A DNA stretch of 64,000 nucleotides from Rhizoclosmatium globosum (taxonomy: Eukaryota > Chytridiomycota > Chytridiomycetes > Chytridiales > Chytriomycetaceae). The stretch is from NCBI GenBank assembly GCA_002104985.1, contig MCGO01000051.1, forward strand, positions 62,001-126,000, read 5' to 3'. This document shows positions 24,577 to 34,156 of this stretch, piece by piece. A model generated the notes under the pieces. It was not told where the DNA came from. It was given only the letters and a program-made list of their open reading frames with translations, and searched no databases. The stretch's first letter is position 1, and each line of letters begins with the position of its first letter. The position numbers were made by a program, and so were the translations under genes.

Positions 24577-27500
24577 TATATTACACATCGACAGCCGCAA
24601 TCTCCAATTGGGCATTCCCTTGGTTTCCCTTCTCCTCCACGGAACCAATCTTGGATATGTTTGATGTGCCCCCATGGCCGCACTTGATGCAAGAACTCAA
24701 CAACCCTCTACAAGGCATTCTACAAACACTACATTAGCAATTTGCAAATCTAACGCCTTATCCACACATCATTCGTTTCTCTATCAGTCCCAAGTGCAAA
24801 CTCTCCTTTCCAACCCCCAACCACATCATTATTTCTGTGAGAGCAAAACTTGAGAACTTCAGACCTCTTCTCCAGCATCCTCCATGCAAACAATATTTCA
24901 GCATACTTGACTTTGTAGCCATCAAATACAGCTCGACGAGCGGGATCGAGAAGTTCCAGACGATAGTCTCTTCGTTGGGATTCCTCCGTGCACCGGGGTT
25001 GAATACGTTGTTCCCGCACTTTCCATTCGATTTGGTATTATATCTAGCGCCTTGCGGTAGTCACTGTTGACACTCGTGTTTATCAAGTCAGGTGCGTCCA
25101 ATTCAAAGCTCCACCACGTGAATAAACGCCCCACTTTTTGACAGGACTGTCTCCTGTTGAATGGTCTCGAAGACGTTCGTATTGTTTACCCCCTCTTACG
25201 TTTCCATCTGGAAAACTGCTGTTGTCACTAACATAGCTTCCGATGACAGGTTGACTGCTTAATGATGAAGATTGATGGTTCTTGTCAGATGCTATGGAAT
25301 TCAATATGGGTTTTCCAACTAGCCCTGCGATTTTGCCTCCACTGTATGTTCTTGCTATTGCGGCTCGTGTTGTGAAATTTGCTCGCTCTCAACAGATCTG
25401 CCAAAGAGTAAAGCCGCATTTGGTACACTGGACCGCTTTAACGGTCTTCGCTGAGGAGATTGTTCTATAATGGACCGATCTGAGAATGTTGATGGGAGAG
25501 AGGGAGGAGGGTTGGTGTATCGTTTCGGAGAAATTATGGGGACATTATGGTCAGCTACGTCATCAAAGTTGGTGCATCCAAATGGTTCAGATAGAACACA
25601 CGAAAGTAACGCAAGCGTTTGTACATCTCCGATACGTTCCAAGTAACTTAATCTAATAAAAGAATCAGTTGACATAAAACAGCATAAATCTCACATTTTG
25701 TCTACAAGCCCTCTCCCAAGTGGGTGATTTGCCCAATCGGCCCGGAGCCAAACATATGATTCGCGATCCTTAACGACAATATTTTTGACGGCAAATGTAC
25801 CATCTTTTTTAAGCTCTAATTTATCCTTAGAGTGCAATTTTGCTCCTCTTGGATCGCTTGCAAGTCTTTCAATGAGAGCCATGGATGCCCGACGCTTTGC
25901 TCCAAACGTTGTGGTACAAGGTCCTGAGAGAATAGTCGCTCTAGGACCAACATGGTCCTCGCTGTATTCAGATTCATCATCATCAAATGTTTCATCGTCT
26001 TCTTGTGTTGGAAGTCCAGAAACACGGCCTATTATCAGTCCTGCTATTGTCCAAAGCTTTGCAAGGTCGGCACGATTATTTCGACTTGCAACTGCACTGT
26101 TTTCGGAGCAAATTGCTACAGGATCCGTTCCAGTGAGACTACAGAATAGTTTTAAGGACAGAACTTCGATGAACCCCACTTACGTGTATTCTCGAGCCAA
26201 TTTTTCACTAACAGGCATGGTATCTCGCACATCTTTCACAAACACGATAATACCGATTCCATTTTTGCCACTGTCTTGTGGTCGACCCACTAATCCACCA
26301 TGAGCATGGTTTGATTTCGTTTCTGTGCCAGATTTCCAACTTCCCATTGCATTTGCATTTCGATTCTTGACGGAACTAGTGTAAGACGATGTTGGAGTAC
26401 CTCCAGAACTTGTTGAGCTGCCTCGTCTCACGGGAACAGGATACATAATTCGGTCACGAGGAGACGAGCCTTCCGACTCAAATGAAGCACCTCCCAAGAA
26501 TGAATCGACTTGAACACTTTTTGCTCGTGTCCTAGACGAGCGATTTGAAGACACACGCCTTTGCGACAAGGGACTCAACAAGTCCGTGCTTGAACCAAGA
26601 GCTGAGATAGTGGAGGAGGATTGATCATCGAGTTCGTTCAGTCGCTCTTCACTGCCAACTGTGAAAATGGATGCTTTTCGGTGTGGCGAAACACGAGAAG
26701 CATTTGGAGTGGATGATTGCGAGGCAGGATCGGATACGGCACGACCGTGAGGACTATTTGCGACTGATCTCCCAAATGGAGCTGCAATCACGGCTGGACC
26801 CCCTTCACGTCCTTCGTACAGTTTTGGAAGACTATTATTGCGGGATCGAGAAAGACTTGATACTTCGTCAGGCGTCAATCTAAATTTCTCGCTTTTATAT
26901 TGCTGTTGCTGAATTGCAGTTGTTCGTTCTGCCACTGCATCCATCATGTCAGAAAGAACTGCATCAGAACGTGGAACAGCTGAAACTATGCCATGAGATC
27001 GAAGCTTAATTAAAAGCTCTGAGGTAGAGACGTATTGTCCGTCAATTCCATTCATGTTCGCACCACCTTGACGAGTTTGATTCATAAAGAGGTTCTGCAA
27101 TGACGTTTCGCCATCAACTTCGTCATCGCCCACCCAATCTTCTCGATTCTGTCCCAAAAGCCCAGCAAATGTTCGGTTTGCTGCACTTTGAACAAGTGCT
27201 GATGCTGCAACACCTGTTTTCTGGTTACTTAGGCTGGCGGTCGATCCTGCAGTTGCTTTTTGGACCAAAAAGTTGCGAAAGTGCTCGAAAGCGACGTAGT
27301 TCCGAGGATATGTTGTCAGTTGTTGAGTTTGAAACAAGGGCTGTTGACGACGCGTTGATAGCGAATACGTTGCATATTTGACTTTGGTTGGATGTGGTAG
27401 TGGTGAAAAGAAACAAACGAGATGTCCTATTTTCCCTGAATTACGCTTCTGCCATCACAATTATTGAACTTACCACTCATGGAAAATGAAGCGCCGCATA

Positions 27501-28808
27501 ATCGTGGAAAAGGAACGTTTGCACCGCTTCCTGATGTTGGTCCAGATTCCTTCATCAATCGTCGTTCTTTTAAATGTCTGTAGCCTCCACGACCTCCAAC
27601 ATCTAACCGCTCATCACTGTCGTCGCTTGAGAATCCAGCATCTTGCATATCATTTGAATTCATGGATCCGACTTTCAAACCATCCGTTGCTGGTAAACGC
27701 TCAGCCCCCAACGGACTGACTCCAGCAACAATCCGTAAACCACGGGGTGAAATTCCATCGTCCCCAAGGCTCAAGTTCTTCATCTCTCCGATTCGAGAGC
27801 CTCTTGATCCATCTTCTTCCAAGGAATTTCCTACCCCTCCTCCAAAGAGAGAACTCGTATTTCTTCCCAGTATACTGTTTCCACTTCCTCCAGGAGCTAC
27901 AACCACATTCGTAGATCCTGAATTGGAAAGCAATCCATCAACTCCTCCCACAAAGCCAACTTGGCCTGGATCGATTCCAGCATTAGGATCATCGTACGCT
28001 AGAAATCTCATACACGGTTCAAAAGTAGGAATTCGTTTCGCAACAAGAAAAATTGTGAGTGTTTGGAGCCGTGACGCAAGGTTTTGGCGCTGGGCCATGG
28101 GAATTAAACCACTACGGACAATTTCGAATGTTGGAAACAGTGTCAGTTTTTTACTGGATGGTGTGAGTGGAGGGTGTTGTTGGAGTTTTGATTGTGGTGT
28201 AAGGACAACCGATGGTGTCCGAGACGGCGGAGTTTCATCTTGGAAGAGGATGTTAACGTGTACTGGGACTGGTTCAGACGTGAAAACTGGTCGTCGGATT
28301 GTGATTGATATGACTTTCGCTGCGGTATCGACCTATTTTTGGTTGAGAAAACTGTTGATATTGAGCAACATTTACTCACATTATCAACTGTCAAGGTTTG
28401 TTTTGTGGCAGGCTCCCATTCTCTCAAACCAGCGGCAACGCGAAGTAATTCCATTTCAATTTCCGACAATCCAACGCCGGGAGCACTACCCACACTTTTC
28501 AAGCTCCCTGGTCGCGCCATATTTCCACTCTTACCAACATAGCTCCCATTATCAGAAAGTTCTCCATCATCTTCTGATGCAGCAATAGATTGAGTTGGTT
28601 TCTTTGACGGAATACCTTCTAATCCTTGAATAAGTGGAAGTCCCAAGTCATTGAACTGCATTGGACGATTGGGCGCTGGTGACGCATGAATGACAGGCGA
28701 ATTTTGAGCGGCATTTGGGATTGCTTGTTGTGTCGGAGTTACATTTGGATCTCCACCAGAAGCTGCATACAAAGCTGCGAGAGTTGTATGAGAAGAAAGT
28801 CGACGAGG
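24577..28808 (-). pseudogene. WDR59: WDR59 (GATOR2 subunit), 3' half, cut off by the retrotransposon
   Basis: This continues the WD40 gene at 39585-41060; the 10.8-kb retrotransposon lies between. Exons: 28380-28808 (joined to 39589-39603 before insertion), 27474-28332, 26184-27435, 25695-26138, about 24577-25652. Order: RWD domain (EIEMELLRVAAGLREW ... VHVNILFQDETPP), long Ser-rich disordered linker, the WDR59 block FPRLCGASF, then LERIGDVQTLALLSCVLSEPFG, LLDPARRAVFDGYKVKYAEI, and a C-terminal zinc region (CSVC, then CIKCGHGG, HIKHIQDWF, ending CGCRCVI). From about 25380 down the frame must shift several times, including three near 24750, 24737 and 24671. Either the 3' end has decayed or it is error-rich. 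WDR59 works in the GATOR2/SEACAT complex that relays amino-acid sufficiency to TORC1 at the vacuole/lysosome. Confidence 0.85.
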
Positions 28809-29132
28809 TGTGGAGGGTGATTTTGTTCAAGGGTCAAAGCATGCATTATTTAAGAATGAGCTTTATTGAATTAGTTATCGTTATTGAAAAGTTGAATAAA
28901 TTGCTGGACCATCAAGTCGATCAGTGATAGCCATTCAGTTTCAAAGACCAATCATTCAGAGAGCAAAAGGCCTATAGCGTAAGATAGAACGACTATAGCT
29001 GGTGATCGGTTAGCTTTGATCTGTAATAACGCGTCAGTCTACTTGAAGTCTTCATACTCAACTAGACCATCACCAATCAGAACTCTCTACTCATTTCTCG
29101 TGGTTTGTGGTTAAACTTGACCACCTTCTACA
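28809..29132 (+). repeat. 5' LTR
   Basis: 324 bp, starts TGTGGAGGGTG and ends TTCTACA. I find no difference from the 3' LTR at 39261-39584 over its whole length. It follows the target site GAGG. Confidence 0.95.
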
Positions 29133-29133
29133 G

Positions 29134-29151
29134 TGGCACCCAAATAAGGAG
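29134..29151 (+). other. Probable tRNA primer-binding site
   Basis: TGGCACCCAAATAAGGAG begins one base after the 5' LTR. TGG at the start fits pairing with a tRNA 3' CCA end. The tRNA cannot be named from the sequence alone. Confidence 0.55.
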
Positions 29152-29164
29152 ATTGGTGGACGCG

Positions 29165-29203
<39 letters not shown>
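29165..29203 (+). repeat. (CTA)13 microsatellite in the retrotransposon leader
   Basis: Thirteen CTA units in the untranslated leader before gag. The inverted copy at 32856-32894 also has exactly thirteen (as TAG), which argues that the internal duplication is very recent. Confidence 0.95.
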
Positions 29204-29269
29204 TCACTTTGAATTGTCTCGGGTGGCTGGAATTGTCAGTTCGGGACATCCTAACAATTTCATCAAAAT

Positions 29270-29574
29270 ATGCACAACAACACACCTCTCCACGACGTCC
29301 CTCTCTTCAATGGGAAGGAAGTGTCTTGGTTTATCGAATCTTGTGAAGCCTACTGCGGATCAGTGGGATTCAGCGAAGACGCCAAGAAAGTAGAGTTCAT
29401 GGTTTCGCGCTTTGACGCAGGTGTCCGTCTCCTCTATCAAGACACAAATCAGAGAAGCGAGATAAAGCAGCGGGAGTCCTACAATAAGGACAACAACATT
29501 AAAGAAACCTCGCAGGAAATCACAATGGACTATTTTATCAACCGCCACAAAAGCACATTCACATACAAACCCAT
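29270..29574 (+). pseudogene. gag: Truncated 5' end of gag, forward copy
   Basis: The frame opens MHNNTPLHDVPLFNGKEVSW and stays identical to the inverted gag for 101 codons and two more bases, then breaks at 29574 into foreign sequence. It is the only gag start in sense with the LTR promoter, so the LTR transcript would give only this stub. The full N-terminal reading is on the minus strand at 30532-32789. Confidence 0.85.
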
Positions 29575-29581
29575 CCTCTTG

Positions 29582-30498
29582 CTCGACTGCAGGACTTGGT
29601 GATACATTTAATTCAATCTCCTCAACGATAGGTTTCAAGACAGGTTCCCACGTGGGCCTCATAAAGACATCGTGAGTATCAATTTCTATTGGAATAAAAG
29701 GAGTACTCGCCTGAGGAGGGGCGCCTGCACAGACGGCGTTGTCTGGGGTGTAAGAACCCGTTGAGCAAGAGGGAGTAACTAGAGCTACAAGACTGGATCC
29801 CTCCGTCTCAACTGCAGGACTTTCGATGCTTTCAATGTCCTCCTCGAAGCTTTGACTGATTTTGTAGACTTCTTCTTGATCTGAAAGCATTAAAGCCGTG
29901 ATTGATGATAGCACTGCTTCAACATCGTGCGACGCGACAAATATAGAATGATTTTGATGTTCAAGCACGTCCGCTAATACCTCCGAATCGTCGTCCTCGT
30001 CGTACATTTCTGATAAATCCACGAAATTCAATAAATTCGGAACGAACAGATCGGAGACATAGTCGGATAAGTCAAAAGTAGTAATAACTGGAACGTGGTC
30101 TGAACCGTCAATCTCGTATCCATGTCGGCTAGAAATAGGTAGTAAATTACGACTGCTGTGAATTCCATCGTATCGCATCCCAAGATTTCCTCTGCGGTTG
30201 TGATAAAACCAGGTAGTATATTTCCCTGGTGAGTACGGATTGCAATAACGAAAAGAGTCGACCATAAGTTGCGATAAGGCCTTAGCCCAGTCGCGTTCAA
30301 CTTCGCGAAACCCTGAGCTAATTAACGGAATGACGTCTTTGTGAATATCCAAGTATGATTCTGAAACGTTGAAGTCGGCACCAGTGATAATAGTGAGACC
30401 AAGCTGCTGTAGTTCGTCCATGCGGTAATAAAATGCGTTTTGAAACTTGTATTTGTAATCCAAACGATGGTCGTTGTTACGGCTGGCGTTCGGAAAAT
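29582..30498 (-). repeat. Inverted duplicate of pol (EEP domain and linker)
   Basis: 917 bp are the reverse complement of 34560-35476. The minus-strand frame reads the second half of the EEP domain (GADFNVSES, GSDHVPVI) and the acidic linker, then runs into antisense gag. It has no start of its own and is a by-product of rearrangement. Confidence 0.92.
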
Positions 30499-30531
30499 GT
30501 ATAGTGGTTATTATGCCTGCCTTCCAAGCAT

Positions 30532-32789
30532 GCGACCCAGTCGGTATTGAACTGCAACAATTGGATGACTCCCGTTGGCACGTTGTCGAGAGTTCCTGTG
30601 TCCATAAGCTTGCGCTGGATGAGTTGACAATCTGCTGTTGGCGTCTGGATGGTAGAAGTCATAACGGGCTCGTCGGATAGGACCTCGTGCGGAATCTTGT
30701 GAACTTTGAGATTATCCAACGAGAATTTCTGGACGGCTGGTGACAAAGCAAACAACTCGGCAAGAGTCATTGTGACAGTAGTACCTTGGAACACACGTTC
30801 ACACACAAGCTTGGAATCAATGTTGGCAAGAATTCCTTTATGAGCGAAATGATACTTCTGAGCTGGCTTTGGGGATGGTTTTGGGTCGGCTAGTGGAACT
30901 GGGGTCTTCATGGCTGTTGGAGTGATTGGTCGTTTCGGTGTGGGAGGTCGAACTGGTGGTGGATTTGGCGGCATAGCTGGATTCTGGAAACCTGGTGGCA
31001 ATGGATTTGGAACGTTGAGTGGAACTGTGACTGGAACTGGCGTTGGAATGACTGGAACTGGCGTTGGAATGACATTCTGGAACGGCGCTTGTGGCATCTT
31101 GGCGTCACGAGTAGGCTGAACACGTTTCGGCGGCGGCTGCTTCGGATTCGAGTCAGTTTCTTCGAGCGCGCGTTTCGCAAAGACGTCGGCTTCGTCTTCG
31201 TTGGATCTGCTGCGAAGGTAGGAGACTTCTTCCGCGATTTGCTGACATGTGAAGAAACAGTCCTCTGAATTTTCGACTTCCTGAAGTAACGACGACCAGG
31301 CACAATCGGCTTCGGCATAACTGATGTCGCTCCCGCTCACAAGCTTCATAACTTCCTCGACTGGTCTGTAGCTCCCACTCTTGACTTCCAGAAATTTTGC
31401 GTCGTTGCCTTCAAACTCCAATGGATTAAATAAGACGTGCATAAGTTCGAATAGAAAGGCTCCCTCGCTGGACTGAGACGTAACTGTTGAATCCGACATC
31501 ATGAGAGTTTTGCTGCTACCAGATTGACCCTTCTTGGCTTGCTCTTCCTTCAGTTTCGCACTCATAAACGCTTCCCATCCGCCTTTACCGCGCATATCCG
31601 GAATCTGCTGACCACGTTCGGTACCATCGTCGAAGACCACGAGTTTCTTTTCGAGACCGGCGCGGTTGATGAACGTGATTTCTTTCAATGGGTAGCCTTT
31701 CTTCTTCATTTGGTCGTAGATGTCGCACTTGCCGAAACCATAGTGGATGGGTCTCTTCAACTCCTGGAGCTGCGCGACAGTCTTGTCACAACACAGGCAG
31801 GTCTGGTTTTCACGGCTCACTTGACGAGGGACTCCAAGCGGTGGTGTTATAGTAGATCCTGTAGAGGCACTGGCTGCGAGTTGCTGGAATGGAGGTACGG
31901 TGGCTGGTTCTGGAGTGATGTTCAAACCTTTCTTGAACAATTCTTTGACAGCTTGACTGACTCCGGCGACAGAATCCACAGGATATCCCTTCGCAACAAA
32001 CAATCTCAGCTTATCAAACTCGGCTGTCAACTCTTCTATGGCGGAGTCCTTAGTGACTTGGGTAACTGGTTGAGGACCGACAAGAAACGGACGTCGATTC
32101 GGGTTCTCAAGAGGCTTGACTGAAGGATTTGTGAACTTCTCAATCTGCTCGAAGAGACTGTTGGCATTTTCGACTTGTACATGAAACCCGTCCCAATCCG
32201 GATATTTGAGAAGTCCGTCCGTTGTTTTGAAGTTGTGCAATAATTCAGACGCGTGGTCGTCTTTAACTCCCGTGAGGAAGATTTCAATTAATAAACGATC
32301 GTCTGGTTTGTTTTCCGGTTTCATGCGAACAATCAACGTCTCAAACTTGGCGAGGTAATCACGGATTTGGTCGTAGCCCTTAGTTTTGTGAAAGCTGGCT
32401 AATTCACGCAAGTGGCCAGTTTGAATGACAGTGTCGTATTTTGAATATGAGAATATGAGCCATTTCTTGAGCATGTTGAAATCCATGGGTTTGTATGTGA
32501 ATGTGCTTTTGTGGCGGTTGATAAAATAGTCCATTGTGATTTCCTGCGAGGTTTCTTTAATGTTGTTGTCCTTATTGTAGGACTCCCGCTGCTTTATCTC
32601 GCTTCTCTGATTTGTGTCTTGATAGAGGAGACGGACACCTGCGTCAAAGCGCGAAACCATGAACTCTACTTTCTTGGCGTCTTCGCTGAATCCCACTGAT
32701 CCGCAGTAGGCTTCACAAGATTCGATAAACCAAGACACTTCCTTCCCATTGAAGAGAGGGACGTCGTGGAGAGGTGTGTTGTTGTGCAT
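30532..32789 (-). pseudogene. gag: Inverted gag, N-terminal 3/4
   Basis: On the minus strand this is an open frame of about 752 gag codons (extended by about 17 foreign codons past the break). It starts MHNNTPLHDVPLF; the N-terminal half has Gag capsid-like helical content (KGYDQIRDYLAKFETLIVRM, VKDDHASELLHNF, similar to retrotransposon Gag), with a central CLCCDK motif and a proline-rich stretch. Bases 30821-32484 occur only here, so this is the sole source of central gag. It is antisense to the LTRs. The 3' end at 30532 joins a 33-bp segment of unknown origin (30499-30531). Confidence 0.85.
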
Positions 32790-32855
32790 ATTTTGATGAA
32801 ATTGTTAGGATGTCCCGAACTGACAATTCCAGCCACCCGAGACAATTCAAAGTGA

Positions 32856-32894
<39 letters not shown>
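32856..32894 (-). repeat. (TAG)13 microsatellite, inverted leader copy
   Basis: Reverse complement of the leader microsatellite at 29165-29203, same unit number. It lies in the 434-bp arm 32485-32918 that mirrors 29141-29574. Confidence 0.95.
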
Positions 32895-32918
32895 CGCGTC
32901 CACCAATCTCCTTATTTG

Positions 32919-33898
32919 TTGATTCCAAGCTTGTGTGTGAACGTGTGTTCCAAGGTACTACTGTCACAATGACTCTTGCCGAGTTGTTTGCTTTGTCACC
33001 AGCCGTCCAGAAATTCTCGTTGGATAATCTCAAAGTTCACAAGATTCCGCACGAGGTCCTATCCGACGAGCCCGTTATGACTTCTACCATCCAGACGCCA
33101 ACAGCAGATTGTCAACTCATCCAGCGCAAGCTTATGGACACAGGAACTCTCGACAACGTGCCAACGGGAGTCATCCAATTGTTGCAGTTCAATACCGACT
33201 GGGTCGCTCGACAGGAGGGAGGCCAAAGCGCTCTTGACCGCATTTTTGGGAATTTGTGTAATCTTACCGCTCAGTCTTGGCACGGTGCAATCGAAGGGTA
33301 CAAGCCAATCTCTAGTTTCACCGCGGGTTCTTTCAAGATCGCAGCCATTGAAGAGCCAGAAGTCCCATTTGATCGCACCCTCCAGTATTCCACGTTTGCA
33401 TCGCCAAGATTCTACAACGTCACATTCCAAAAGGAATTCGTTGTTGAAATTGTTCTTATGGATAAAGGATCCGAAATGAATGCCCTCAGTTTCAATCTTG
33501 CTCGAGACGCATCCAACATCAGTGCTATTGATACAGGAGCAATGATCATTATGCTTCACGCTGGAGGTGGTAGGGATCGTATGTATGGTCTAATTCGTGA
33601 CTCTTTGTATGGTCTCAATGGTGGAATCAATCTTCGGCAGAAATCGTGGATATGTCCAGCGGGAGTCAAAACACCATTTGCTCTTTTATTCGGAATGCCA
33701 TTTGTTGCAGCAACCAAAGCCACTTCTACTTGGGATAATCGTGGCAATATGTGGACCAAGATTACTTCTCAGGATGGTTCTGTCAGTGTTCAGTATCAAA
33801 CTGTCAGTTATTCCAGCGACCGCAACATTCTTGAGCCACAACGCACTGAACCACAGGAGGCTGAGGACATGCTTGTCATCCCAGACTGGCCACGCTAA
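32919..33898 (+). CDS. C-terminal Gag with retropepsin-like aspartic protease
   Basis: Forward frame, 326 codons plus stop at 33896-33898. It resumes gag at IDSKLVCERVF (first 289 bp shared with the inverted copy), continues through a beta-rich region and contains the aspartic-protease motif IDTGAMIIML (about 33525-33554) and the second-loop-like LLFGMPFV (about 33688-33711). The protease processes Gag and Pol in retrovirus-like particles. In this copy no proper start precedes it; the open frame extends upstream only into the inverted leader, where the TAG repeats read as poly-valine. Pol follows in the same frame but after several stops. Confidence 0.8.
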
Positions 33899-34156
33899 AT
33901 TCCGAATTTCATCTTATCCGTCGTTATTCAATCATTTAGTGGTATTTTGTTGTGAAAACAGATAGAAACAAATAAATGAGAGAAGTTCCCGAAAATTGAC
34001 AATCCGTGCCAGAGAGCAACAAGTCAACTGCAACAGAGCAGCGAAAGTTCTACCTCCGATCAGAAACCGACAGCGCGGTGTACGATCGTATCATCAGCTT
34101 GGATCGAGGGTGGCCCAAGTTATTCAACTTTTCAATCTAAGAAGAGATATTCTTCA

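Noticed and set aside
24577..28808. A second nutrient-sensing gene (for example DEPDC5) separate from the WD40 gene
   Set aside because: Domain order (RWD, FPRLCGASF block, LLDPARR block, CGHGG zinc tail) is that of WDR59, and the frame joins the WD40 half exactly across the target duplication.
29165..29203. CRISPR-like or satellite array
   Set aside because: It is a simple (CTA)13 microsatellite without spacers.
29360..30463. Minus-strand open frame with EEP motifs as a separate host gene
   Set aside because: It is the reverse-complement duplicate of pol 34560-35476 running into antisense gag; it has no start of its own.
32774..33898. Plus-strand frame beginning with a poly-valine stretch as a novel protein
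   Set aside because: Its start lies in the inverted leader, and the valines are TAG microsatellite units read in another frame; only the part from 32919 is true gag and protease.
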